NCBI GenBank assembly: GCA_028288085.1
Contig: JAQBOK010000010.1
Coordinates: 1-44,691, forward strand
Direction: 5' to 3'
From: Mucilaginibacter sp.
Lineage (GTDB): Bacteria > Bacteroidota > Bacteroidia > Sphingobacteriales > Sphingobacteriaceae
Length of the DNA: 44,691 nucleotides
The stretch's first letter is position 1. Each line of letters opens with the position of its first letter. Of this stretch, positions 16,225 to 24,363 are shown piece after piece. Position numbers and translations under genes: made by a program. The notes beneath the pieces are model-generated. The model did no database searches and had not been told where the DNA came from. It saw only the letters and a program-made list of their open reading frames with translations.

Positions 16225-16776
16225 CTATTCCCCTTCACTCTTTTCCTCATGTTTAAAGGACAATAACGACGGCTCGCTGCTTTCTTTCTCATCTATCGCC
16301 TGGTGAAGCTGTTTAATATCAATTGGCTCCTTCATATCATCCAGTTCCTTATCCACATCATTTGCCAAACCCATTTTCTGCTGAATTTCATGCAGCATGG
16401 TCAGTACCTTGGTTATTTCATTTTCCGCACGCACATTTACCTCAAATTCTACCTGCCGCCTTATCTTTTCTATTCTGCCCTGGCGGTTCTGGTTAATCAG
16501 CACCGAAACTGAAAGAACAATAGCGAAAATAGAAACCACCATTTCCAGTATCGGGAACGGAAAAGGGTCAAATGGTTTTACAGCAGGAATAAAATGAAGG
16601 TTCCAGCATATCCAAACCGTAAAAACAATAACGTAGCCAACCAAAAACCACATACTGCCCAGTGCCTCAGTTATCCCAATTCCAAAATGATCGGTTATGC
16701 TTTTATCAAATTCCAGTGCCGACTTCAGCTCCTGTTCATCTTCTGCTTTATCTAACTCTTTTTTATCTTCTGTCAT
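16225..16776 (-). CDS. DUF1003 family membrane protein
   Basis: Inner-membrane protein with two transmembrane helices (about residues 41-60, SMWFLVGYVIVFTVWICW, and about 77-98, LEMVVSIFAIVLSVSVLI) joined by a short loop with the family motif FDPFPFPILE. The motif NQNRQGRIEKIRRQVEFEVN follows, with a cytosolic coiled-coil-like tail (ENEITKVLTMLHEIQQKM) and an acidic C-terminus. The 183-residue length is typical. The function is unknown. It converges on the DUF2383 gene, and a 160-bp gap separates it from the orphan upstream. Confidence 0.85.
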   Translation of the reverse strand: MTEDKKELDKAEDEQELKSALEFDKSITDHFGIGITEALGSMWFLVGYVIVFTVWICWNLHFIPAVKPFDPFPFPILEMVVSIFAIVLSVSVLINQNRQGRIEKIRRQVEFEVNVRAENEITKVLTMLHEIQQKMGLANDVDKELDDMKEPIDIKQLHQAIDEKESSEPSLLSFKHEEKSEGE

Positions 16777-16936
16777 TATGTATCATTTAACATTGAATTT
16801 ACTAAAAAGTGTGACACAATTCCTTATTCAAGTCCCTGGCTCAATGCAGGTTCATCAGGAGGTGGCAATACACAGGGATGCCTTTGGTTTAATACCGGTT
16901 GGAAAGACCGTTATATGCTTCGATCGATATGTTTTT

Positions 16937-17314
16937 CTATTTAACTTTAGGGTGAATGTAAAACGTGTTGGTTTCAGTGGTATTCCAATGCTTTAGGGTG
17001 ATGGATAAAGTAATGTGGTGTTTTTTGATGCGGATAAGGGTATCACGAATAATGAGGCAGGCTTTATGTACAAAGGCTTTCCGGTTGCGCTCGTATTTAT
17101 ACATCGAAAAAACTTCGCGATAATAATCCTCGTTAAACCGGTTCAAATCAATGGTTAGGCCACCCTTATTGTTAAAAATGAACATGTACCTGGAGTTATG
17201 CCCGGTAACATGTTTGCACGTTTTTGGGTTACTGCGTACCCATTCCACCAGGTCTATTTCCAGGGCCGAAAAAATAGGGTTCAAATCCTCATCCATCTCA
17301 ATCATGGTGACCAA
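16937..17314 (-). CDS. Orphan hypothetical protein
   Basis: I do not recognise this 125-residue protein. Three in-frame starts are close together (17314, 17305, 17296), the last beginning MDEDLNPIF. It is mixed alpha/beta in pattern, without signal peptide or transmembrane helix, and rich in aromatic and basic residues (YYREVFSMYKYERNRKAF). A faint similarity of the middle to LytTR-like DNA-binding domains is not strong enough to call. It lies between the DUF1003 gene and the promoter region of the exporter, which also makes it a possible partner of the latter. Confidence 0.6.
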   Translation of the reverse strand: MVTMIEMDEDLNPIFSALEIDLVEWVRSNPKTCKHVTGHNSRYMFIFNNKGGLTIDLNRFNEDYYREVFSMYKYERNRKAFVHKACLIIRDTLIRIKKHHITLSITLKHWNTTETNTFYIHPKVK

Positions 17315-17420
17315 ATTACTAATATTATTAGTAATTAAACAAGCGGAAATTTAAAATTTTGTTCATTGGACTGGATGCGAAGCGGTCTCTTTTTGTCTTA
17401 ACCACTTTGATTGAAAAAGA

Positions 17421-17465
17421 AAATCGTGGAATCATAAGGATCTGTTAATCCAGGTTTAGACAAAG
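17421..17465. repeat. Possible degenerate dispersed repeat
   Basis: The stretch around AATCATAAGGATCTGTTAAT and CCAGGTTTAGACAA resembles intergenic 'ATCTGTTAATCCAGGTTCAGACAA' type sequences I associate with Bacteroidota genomes. No second copy is present in this window, so the call is tentative. Confidence 0.25.
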
Positions 17466-17536
17466 GCATTTAATTTATCACCCACATCATCGCACCCCCC
17501 TCCCGCTCTTACCTCTTCCTTCCCATTGCCTAAAAA

Positions 17537-17568
17537 TTTGACATAAATAATACCATTCGGTATATTTT
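17537..17568 (+). promoter_or_regulatory. Promoter of the exporter gene
   Basis: A -33 box TTTG (17537-17540) and a -7 box TATATTTT (17561-17568, 7 of 8 matches to TAnnTTTG) are separated by 20 bp, the expected Bacteroidota spacing. Operator copy 1 lies between and overlaps the -7 box. The leader to ATG 17668 is about 95 nt. Confidence 0.6.
17550..17563. promoter_or_regulatory. TetR-like operator, copy 1
   Basis: ATACCATTCGGTAT has 5-bp inverted arms (ATACC/GGTAT) around a 4-bp centre. It sits between the -33 and -7 boxes and overlaps the latter, so a bound protein would block RNA polymerase. The size and symmetry suit a TetR/AcrR-family repressor; the repressor itself is not identified in the window. 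Confidence 0.6.
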
Positions 17569-17649
17569 ATATATTACTATTGCATCAGAATAGTAATCAA
17601 ATTTTTAGTGCTTGGTAATTGTTTAACGAGCATTATTATATTAATTAAA

Positions 17650-17663
17650 ATACCAATCGGTAT
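17650..17663. promoter_or_regulatory. TetR-like operator, copy 2
   Basis: ATACCAATCGGTAT matches copy 1 at 13 of 14 positions and begins exactly 100 bp downstream of it. It ends 4 bp before the exporter ATG (17668), where it could act as a roadblock or support looping between the sites. Confidence 0.6.
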
Positions 17664-17667
17664 AATT

Positions 17668-19218
17668 ATGACTGAGTTCCAAAGAAAATTATTGATAATA
17701 ACCGTTATAGGAGCCGCCATAATGGAACTGATAGACATTTCCATAGTGAATGTGGCCCTTAATTATATGAGTGGTAATTTGGGTAGCACGCTGGAAGATA
17801 CTGCCTGGGTTATCACCTCCTACGCCATTGCCAACGTCATCATCATCCCCATGACCAGCTTTTTGACCAACATACTTGGTAGGCGCAATTATTATATCGG
17901 CAGTATTATCCTGTTTGTGTTCTGCTCGTTTATGTGCGGGCAGGCCAGTTCTATTTGGGTGCTGGTATTCTTTAGGTTTCTGCAAGGTTTGGGAGGCGGG
18001 GCCTTGCTATCGGTATCCGCAGCGGTGGTTTACGAGTTGTTCCCTAAAGAAAAACTGGGAACGGCCAGCGCCCTGTTTGGGATCGGTATTTTCATCGGTC
18101 CTACCATTGGTCCAACTTTAGGTGGCTTTATTACCGAAAATTATTCATGGCCCTGGATATTTTATATCAACGTGCCCATAGGTGTTTTGGTAGCTGTATC
18201 CTGCTATTTCCTGCTGCCCAATTCCACCAAAAAAAGCAACGGCACCAAGGTCGATTGGCTTGGTATCGGCCTGCTCACGATAGGTGTTGGCAGCCTCCAA
18301 ACCGTACTTGAACGCGGCGAAACAGACGATTGGTTTTCGGCCGGTTATATCATTGTGTTAGCGATAACCGCAGTTGTAGCACTCACTGGTTTTATATTGT
18401 GGGAACTGCACATACCTAACCCGGTGGTAAACCTGCGGGTGCTCAAAAGCCGCACGCTTATAATTGCTGCAATCTTAACTTTTATTACCGGGTTGGGCAT
18501 GTTTACTTCCATTTTTTTGACTCCGGTGGTTGCCCAGCGTTTACTGGGTTTCACCCCCTCACAAAGCGGTATGCTGCTGTTGCCCGGTGCCATATTGGCC
18601 CTGGTAGCTCTGGTGCTCTCGGGCAAATTGTTGCAAAAGGGTGTCTCGCCGGTGGCTATGGTAGGGGTAGGTTTTGTACTGTTTATCTACTTTAACTGGC
18701 ACATGGGGCAAATGACGCTCGACACATCGGCCCGCGAGATTAGCATCACCCTGATATTCCGCGCCATAGGCATGGCCCTGCTCACGGTGCCGCTCAGTTC
18801 GCTCGCCGTATCCTCACTCAAATCGCAGGACATACCGCAGGGCACCGCTCTCAACAATATGATGCGGCAGTTGGGTGGGTCGTTTGGCATATCTATTATT
18901 AACACCTATTCGGCCAGGCGCACAGCCCTGCACCGTACCGACCTGCTGGCCAATATCACCGCCGGCAACCCATTGGTAACCCAAAGGCTGAACAGTTACA
19001 CCAGCTTTTTCCAGCAAAAAGGGAAAACCCTGCTTGAAGCAAAAGGCATGGCCATCAAAATGATCGATGTGTCGGTAGTAAAACAATCAACCCTGCTCAG
19101 CTACCTGGATTCGTACCTGCTCATCGGCTTGCTATTTGCCATTACACTGCCTTTACTGTTCTTTGTTGTAAAAAGGTCTAAAACACAAACAGCCAATGTG
19201 ATTGTTTCCGACCATTAA
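17668..19218 (+). CDS. DHA2-family (EmrB/QacA-type) MFS drug exporter
   Basis: Proton-driven 14-helix multidrug efflux permease. I start it at ATG 17668 (MTEFQRKLL), giving 516 residues; the frame is open to a GTG at 17608, but that would translate through the second operator. Family motifs are clear: the D1-type DISIVNVAL in helix 1, TAWVITSYAIANVIIIPM in helix 2, GRRNYY in the following loop and the antiporter motif C GPTIGPTLGG in helix 5. No membrane-fusion (EmrA) or TolC-like partner lies next to it. The twin palindromes in front imply tight repression, probably relieved by a toxic ligand. An SDR gene follows after 87 bp. Confidence 0.92.
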   Translation: MTEFQRKLLIITVIGAAIMELIDISIVNVALNYMSGNLGSTLEDTAWVITSYAIANVIIIPMTSFLTNILGRRNYYIGSIILFVFCSFMCGQASSIWVLVFFRFLQGLGGGALLSVSAAVVYELFPKEKLGTASALFGIGIFIGPTIGPTLGGFITENYSWPWIFYINVPIGVLVAVSCYFLLPNSTKKSNGTKVDWLGIGLLTIGVGSLQTVLERGETDDWFSAGYIIVLAITAVVALTGFILWELHIPNPVVNLRVLKSRTLIIAAILTFITGLGMFTSIFLTPVVAQRLLGFTPSQSGMLLLPGAILALVALVLSGKLLQKGVSPVAMVGVGFVLFIYFNWHMGQMTLDTSAREISITLIFRAIGMALLTVPLSSLAVSSLKSQDIPQGTALNNMMRQLGGSFGISIINTYSARRTALHRTDLLANITAGNPLVTQRLNSYTSFFQQKGKTLLEAKGMAIKMIDVSVVKQSTLLSYLDSYLLIGLLFAITLPLLFFVVKRSKTQTANVIVSDH

Positions 19219-19305
19219 TGGATATGGCTAATGCAGTTCCACTTTTGAGAAGCGTACAGGGAAACAAATAAATTTAATACAAAGCACTACATAAAATAAA
19301 CAAAA

Positions 19306-20049
19306 ATGAAAACCACAAACAATACCATCCTCATAACCGGCGGCAGTGCCGGCATTGGGTTCGCAATGGCTAAATTATTTTCAGAAAATAATAACCGTGT
19401 AATCATCACAGGTCGTAATAAAGAACGCCTTGATGCAGCCACTACCAAACTCAAAAACACTACTGCCATAGTAAGCGATATTACAAAAGCGGAGGACGTA
19501 GAAAGCCTGGTAACCCGGCTCAACAAAGATTTCCCCCAGCTTAATGTGCTGATCAACAACGCCGGAAATGCATTTGTTTACAACCTGGCAGAACCCGGCA
19601 TAAATGCTTTCCATAAAGCCAGTGAAGAAATGCTGACCAATTACCTGTCCGTCATCAGGCTTACTGAAAAATTATTGCCTTTGTTTAACCAAAAGGAGGA
19701 GGCCGCTATTGTTAATGTATCGTCTATTGTGGCGTTTGCCCCCAATGTCAAACTAACCACATACGGCGCCAGCAAGGCTGCATTACATTCCTACACCCAG
19801 GCCTTACGGCTCACTCTGGAAGAAACAAAGATCAAAGTATTTGAATTGATGCCGCCCCTGGTTGATACCGAATTTTCGACAGAGATAGGCGGCAGTAATG
19901 GCATAGCTCCCAAAGTTGTAGCCGATGACCTGCTTAATGCCTTCGCGAAAGATGAATTTGAGGTTCATGTAGGTAAAACCGCGGATATATACAAAACCTA
20001 TTTCCCATTATCCAAACAGGGTTTTCTGGCAATAAACGGGAGAGGGTAA
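19306..20049 (+). CDS. Short-chain dehydrogenase/reductase, DltE-like
   Basis: Classical SDR with an NAD(P)-binding Rossmann fold: ITGGSAGIG (TGxxxGIG, about residues 8-17), the INNAG motif, catalytic Ser in VNVSSIV and the Tyr-Lys pair in YGASK. The 247 residues are typical. It best fits the DltE/YdfG-like group that reduces or oxidises small carbonyl compounds; the substrate is unknown. It lies 87 bp after the exporter with no terminator between, so it may be read from the same repressed promoter and detoxify the exporter's substrate (inference). Confidence 0.9.
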   Translation: MKTTNNTILITGGSAGIGFAMAKLFSENNNRVIITGRNKERLDAATTKLKNTTAIVSDITKAEDVESLVTRLNKDFPQLNVLINNAGNAFVYNLAEPGINAFHKASEEMLTNYLSVIRLTEKLLPLFNQKEEAAIVNVSSIVAFAPNVKLTTYGASKAALHSYTQALRLTLEETKIKVFELMPPLVDTEFSTEIGGSNGIAPKVVADDLLNAFAKDEFEVHVGKTADIYKTYFPLSKQGFLAINGRG

Positions 20050-20264
20050 ATAACCGATGGCCCGTGCCTATTTATAGACGTAATCCATTATGTCTCCCGG
20101 GAGCACTATGTCAACGCGCATAAAAATGGGTGTTTTCACTTACAAGAATGCGTGTTTTTACGCAGTATTATTTTGTTAATACCCTGTAAATTTAGTCTTT
20201 ACAATCCTGCAGCTACCTTATTTTTTGGTTATTATATTGTTTTTAATCCTTAGAAACTATTAAT

Positions 20265-21722
20265 ATGGAATACCTAACCCCACAAAATATAAACCGGCGC
20301 ATTTTTGTCAAAGGCGTAGGATTGATCAGTGCAGGCTTATTGCTCGGAACATTGGGCGGTTGCGAAGAAATAGCCGAAGCGATACGAAACAGGCCCATCA
20401 GACGCCGGCTACGCGTAGGGTCGCCGGAGGTGGATGCCGACATCGCCACTTACAAACAGGCAGTAACCCTCATGAAAGCGCTGCCAGCCAGTGATCCGCG
20501 GAACTGGAATAACCAGGCCGGCATACATGGTACAGTTTTAGGTGGCTTCAATCTTTGCCAGCATGGTACGCCGCATTTCTTTTCCTGGCATAGGGCTTAC
20601 CTGTTTTACTTCGAAAAAATTTGCCAAAAACTAACGGGTAATGATAAGTTCGGTTTGCCATACTGGAATTGGAACCAAAACGCCGCTCTAAATCCTGCAT
20701 TTTTAGATACTACCAGCGTGCTTTATCTTCCAAGGGTAAACACTGATGTAACCAGCCTCTCCGCAGTTTCAACAGCTGAGCTTGCACCCATTTTTACAGA
20801 TACGGATTTTTACACTTTCTGGCAGCAAATAGAGGGTACTCCGCATAATACCGTTCACTCCTTTGTAGGTGATATAATGGGCGGCGGGGGCTCGGCTTTA
20901 GATCCTATTTTTTGGACACATCATTGCATGGTTGATTATTGCTGGGATAAATGGAATATAGATATGGGTAATAATAATCCCAATGACCCAACCTGGAACA
21001 ATACCTCCTGGAATTATTTTATTGATGCCAATGGAAATACAGTAAGTTCAATGACAGCAGGCATTACCACACTAATGCCATTGCTGAGCTATCAATATGA
21101 GCATAGTGATATTGGTACGCCTGTATCGCAAAGAATAGTAAAAACCAAAGCTGAGTTTAACAAACTACAGGAAAGAATTAAAGCGGGCGCTGATGTTAAA
21201 TTTGAAATAAAGCAAAGGGTACCTATAGCAAGCAGAACAACGCTAAGCATTGCACGGCCTTTTGCTGCCGAATCAAAAGCGCTTGCAGGTAATTTTACAA
21301 GCATTATAAATAATGACGCGACAAAAGATAATGTATTCGTCAGTATCAATTATGTGCAATTACCTGCCGAAAGTGATTTCTTTGTACGGGTGTTTATTAA
21401 TTCTCCCGGTGCCAATGCCAATACCCCTGTCAATGATCCGCACTATGCTGGCAGCTTCGCGTTTTTTGGCTCACCCATGCCCGCAAATAGTGCACACATG
21501 GCAATGTCTGCACATGCGCATGTACCTAAATTTTTGGTTAACATTACACCCACCCTGCAAAAATTAAAAAAGAACCAGGAACTGACCGGCACAAGCCAGA
21601 TCACGGTTCAATTAGTAGCAGTGCCTTTTTTAGGAAAGTTTGAGAACCCCGCAACCGAATTATTGCTGGATACCATTGAGTTAATTGTGACCCCGATAAT
21701 TATTAATCACAACGATCAATAA
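20265..21722 (+). CDS. Tyrosinase family copper oxidase, Tat-lipoprotein
   Basis: Type-3 copper enzyme that hydroxylates/oxidises phenols to quinones. The N-terminus has a Tat motif (NRRIFVKG, R11-R12) followed by a hydrophobic stretch and a lipobox LGGC with Cys33, indicating folding with copper in the cytosol, Tat export and lipid anchoring. The CuA ligands are probably H88, H100 and H109 (GTPHFFSWHRAYLF) and the CuB ligands H194, H198 (PHNTVH) and H220 (DPIFWTHH). After the catalytic domain (to about 275), roughly 200 residues form a C-terminal extension (ending about 480) that resembles the beta domain capping plant polyphenol oxidases. Such caps can keep the enzyme latent. A small Cys-rich protein gene follows. 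Confidence 0.9.
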   Translation: MEYLTPQNINRRIFVKGVGLISAGLLLGTLGGCEEIAEAIRNRPIRRRLRVGSPEVDADIATYKQAVTLMKALPASDPRNWNNQAGIHGTVLGGFNLCQHGTPHFFSWHRAYLFYFEKICQKLTGNDKFGLPYWNWNQNAALNPAFLDTTSVLYLPRVNTDVTSLSAVSTAELAPIFTDTDFYTFWQQIEGTPHNTVHSFVGDIMGGGGSALDPIFWTHHCMVDYCWDKWNIDMGNNNPNDPTWNNTSWNYFIDANGNTVSSMTAGITTLMPLLSYQYEHSDIGTPVSQRIVKTKAEFNKLQERIKAGADVKFEIKQRVPIASRTTLSIARPFAAESKALAGNFTSIINNDATKDNVFVSINYVQLPAESDFFVRVFINSPGANANTPVNDPHYAGSFAFFGSPMPANSAHMAMSAHAHVPKFLVNITPTLQKLKKNQELTGTSQITVQLVAVPFLGKFENPATELLLDTIELIVTPIIINHNDQ

Positions 21723-21754
21723 TATACCTGGTTTTGAGGCGTATAATATTTGAA

Positions 21755-22231
21755 ATGATTTGGTCTAAAATATGCACCTGTGCAGTGTGTGCAGCTTGTT
21801 TGGCTTTGCCTGTATGTTGCATAGGTAAAATACCTGGGCAATATGCGGGTGATACTGTTATAAAAACTGTGGATACGTTATATTATTTAAACCAGTATAA
21901 AAAAGATGTTGTTCAGGCCGTTCATTCTGATATGCTGTTACGGCACAAATACCAATTTGTGCAGGTTGAGATAGTAAAGGTGCTTAACCCTCAAAAATAC
22001 CCGCTGATATTTTACGTGCACTATCAATATGCTAACAAGGAAAAAATATTGCTGGGTAGTTTCAGTCTCTACCCTTCTGATAACCCCGGCAAATTTATTA
22101 TAGCAACGCAAGGCAAACTGGTTAAAGAAGGATCAATTATACTCTCGCTTACAACACCTGCAAAAATCAAAACAAGCGATAAACTCGAAGTAACCATAAA
22201 AAAACTAACTTTCGCGAAAAGTGAGATTTAG
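21755..22231 (+). CDS. Small exported protein with Cys-rich N-terminus
   Basis: I do not recognise a family. The ATG at 21755 (MIWSKICTC) gives 158 residues and a hydrophobic leader with six cysteines (C7, C9, C12, C15, C21, C22); a TTG at 21734 is an alternative start. The C22 or C21 position could be a weak lipidation site, but the box (LPVC) is poor. The remainder looks like a compact beta-rich domain (QFVQVEIVKVLNPQKYPLIF, KEGSIILSLTTP). It starts 32 bp after the tyrosinase gene, so the two are probably co-transcribed. A role as a copper-delivery or tyrosinase partner protein is only a hypothesis from position and cysteine content. Confidence 0.7.
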   Translation: MIWSKICTCAVCAACLALPVCCIGKIPGQYAGDTVIKTVDTLYYLNQYKKDVVQAVHSDMLLRHKYQFVQVEIVKVLNPQKYPLIFYVHYQYANKEKILLGSFSLYPSDNPGKFIIATQGKLVKEGSIILSLTTPAKIKTSDKLEVTIKKLTFAKSEI

Positions 22232-22315
22232 ATAAGTATGGAACTTTTCTTTCATTAAAATTCCTGTTCATTAAAACTTTTCTCCTATCTGCAAGTTTCT
22301 TGTAGAAAGCAACTT

Positions 22316-22849
22316 ATGGAATTATCGGTTAACCGAAGCGTCCGCCACTGGTGGGTATTTTTAATAAGAGGAATACTTTTTATCACGGTCGGTATTTACA
22401 TGATCTGTTCGCCCGCAAGCAGTTTTGCGGCACTGGGTTTCTTTTTCGGACTGGTAATTTTATTGGCAGGCATTGCCGAATTGCTACGCGTTACCAGCAG
22501 TCGTAATGCAGCCAACCGGGGATGGCATTTAATGCTCGGCCTTGTAGACCTGCTACTCGGTATAGTGCTGATGGGGCACATCGCGGCGAGCGAGGTGATA
22601 CTGCGCATGATAGTAGGCATTTGGTTTTTATTCGGCGGGATCTCCTTAATAAGCTTCTCGCGCACCATTGGCTGGGCCTGGTTATTAATGCCCGGCGGGA
22701 TTATTACGGCCATTTTTGGGCTACTCATTATATTTAACACGGCTTTTGGTTCGGTTACCATTATTGTGTTTACGGCCATTGCTTTTATCATTACCGGAAT
22801 TTTTAATGCCTGGCTCGGGTATATTATGAAGCCTGGTTTAAGCCGGTAG
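22316..22849 (+). CDS. HdeD family membrane protein (DUF308)
   Basis: Integral inner-membrane protein with six closely spaced transmembrane helices in 177 residues. It fits the HdeD/DUF308 family: three repeated helix pairs, with the W-x-x-x-L-R-G type start (WWVFLIRGILFITVGIY), the LVDLLLGIVLMGHI segment and the terminal IAFIITGIFNAWLGY. In E. coli the family is tied to acid resistance; here only the membrane location is secure. It lies 85 bp after the Cys-rich gene and converges with the Nramp-like gene. Confidence 0.88.
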   Translation: MELSVNRSVRHWWVFLIRGILFITVGIYMICSPASSFAALGFFFGLVILLAGIAELLRVTSSRNAANRGWHLMLGLVDLLLGIVLMGHIAASEVILRMIVGIWFLFGGISLISFSRTIGWAWLLMPGGIITAIFGLLIIFNTAFGSVTIIVFTAIAFIITGIFNAWLGYIMKPGLSR

Positions 22850-22889
22850 TGTTTTAGTCTTGCATATTATTAAAAACTACTCAACCTCA

Positions 22890-24191
22890 TTATTTCCCAA
22901 TTGTAAAGAACATTGCTACTGAGGCAGCACCCATGGCAATAAAGGTAACCCATAGTAAAAAGCTGGATAATAACCCGCTTTTGTTTTCTCCCATTATTTC
23001 TTTGTTCCGGGATATTTTGATGATCAGGAACAATAGGGGCACAGCTGCCACGCCATTTAACACCGCCGCGTATACCAGTGCTTTTACTGGATCTATACCA
23101 ACAAAATTGATGGTTAAACCAATAACGGTTGCAATGGTGATCACCCCATAAAAGCCATGTGCCTGTTTCAATTTAAAATTCAAGCTGGCATCCCAATTAA
23201 ATGCTTCAGACACTGCGTAAGCAGCGGAGCCGGATAATACCGGGACAGCCAAAAAGCCCAATCCCAATATCCCTATTGAGAAGATGAGTTTAGCCAGGAA
23301 ACCCGCGTTGGGGAACGAATGTACAAGGGGTTCAAGTGCCTTTGCCGCGTCGGCAGCGGTTTTAACATCTCTTACACCGCTTTGGTGCAAAACGGTAGCA
23401 CCCACCAGCAGGATGCACCAGGTGGTAATTTCTGATATGATCATGCCCGTATTATTATCCAAACGCATCCGGTGGATCAAACTTTTGGTAATAACCGGTA
23501 TTCCATTTTGGCTGGGATGCTTTTCGTTTTGTTCCTCTACTTCCTGCGATGCCTCCCAAAAAAACATATAAGGCGAAATGGTGGTGCCCAGCACCCCGGT
23601 GATAATAAACAGGAAGGCAAAACTGAATTCAACATGGGGCACCACGGTGGCCTTTAGTACGGTGGCCCAGGGCTGGTGCACAATAAATACGGTGATAGGG
23701 TAGGCCAGCAAAGCCAACGCCAGCCATTTAAGTATTTTTGAATAAACCTTGTAATTGGTAAATATTTCTAGGATCAAAATACTTGCTGTAAAAGCAAGTG
23801 TTAAAACCACAAAAGGAACCGGTACCAATAACTCTGCCGCCGAAGCCATGGCGCCAATATCAGCACCAATATTGATCGTATTGGCTATCACCACTAAACT
23901 TACAACGGCATATAATACAGGTTTGCTATAATGCTCTTTAACAACTGCAGCAATACCTTTGCCGGTTACCAGGCCTATCCTGGCGCAAGCTTCCTGCACG
24001 GCTGCCATAAAGGGGAGCATATACAAGGCAGTCCAAAGCTGTCCATAGCCAAACTGAGCGCCGGTTTGTGAATAGGTAGCTATGCCTGATGGATCATCAT
24101 CGGCCGCGCCTGTGGTAAGGCCCGGGCCTAATAAAGTTAAAAATCTCCAGAATCTTTTTTTTGTAGGTTTAGTATTGTTTTTTGATCTCAT
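22890..24191 (-). CDS. Nramp-related divalent metal transporter, NRMT-like
   Basis: Eleven-helix LeuT-fold transporter of the SLC11/Nramp superfamily, 433 residues. Helix 1 carries TTGAADDDPSGIATYS (D33-P-S-G), where classical Mn/Fe transporters have DPGN. Helix 6 carries TTISPYMFFW (about residues 203-212), where classical members have the Met-Pro-His motif that binds the soft metal. This pattern matches my memory of Nramp-related magnesium transporters (NRMT), so Mg2+ or another hard cation is more likely than Mn2+ or Fe2+. No mntR/fur-like site is visible. It converges with the HdeD gene and is divergent from the histidine kinase gene. Confidence 0.88.
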   Translation of the reverse strand: MRSKNNTKPTKKRFWRFLTLLGPGLTTGAADDDPSGIATYSQTGAQFGYGQLWTALYMLPFMAAVQEACARIGLVTGKGIAAVVKEHYSKPVLYAVVSLVVIANTINIGADIGAMASAAELLVPVPFVVLTLAFTASILILEIFTNYKVYSKILKWLALALLAYPITVFIVHQPWATVLKATVVPHVEFSFAFLFIITGVLGTTISPYMFFWEASQEVEEQNEKHPSQNGIPVITKSLIHRMRLDNNTGMIISEITTWCILLVGATVLHQSGVRDVKTAADAAKALEPLVHSFPNAGFLAKLIFSIGILGLGFLAVPVLSGSAAYAVSEAFNWDASLNFKLKQAHGFYGVITIATVIGLTINFVGIDPVKALVYAAVLNGVAAVPLLFLIIKISRNKEIMGENKSGLLSSFLLWVTFIAMGAASVAMFFTIGK

Positions 24192-24280
24192 TTAAGGTTA
24201 GCGGTTAAAATGGAAAGCCGGTTTTTAAAATTACATAAAATTGTAAATAGTTAACGGTTAGCAATATTTGGGAAATAGAT

Positions 24281-24288
24281 TAAATTTG
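24281..24288 (+). promoter_or_regulatory. Possible -7 element for the histidine kinase gene
   Basis: TAAATTTG fits TAnnTTTG, 75 bp before the ATG at 24364. The nearest TTTG upstream (24267-24270) is only 10 bp away, too close for a -33 box. Confidence 0.3.
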
Positions 24289-24363
24289 TTTTGTATTTAA
24301 ATACTAGTTAATTTTTTATTGTAAAACGTTATAACAAATATTTAATAAACTTGTTTAAAAGGC

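Noticed and set aside
16937..17314. LytTR DNA-binding domain call for the orphan protein
   Set aside because: The resemblance is limited to a general strand pattern; key motifs of LytTR are not visible.
20094..20103. Perfect palindrome CTCCCGGGAG between the SDR and tyrosinase genes
   Set aside because: Only 10 bp and without promoter context or T-run; likely chance.
22216..22249. GAAAAGT/ACTTTTC inverted pair around the stop of the Cys-rich protein gene
   Set aside because: AT-rich 7-bp stem with a 20-nt loop and short T-run; too weak for a terminator call.
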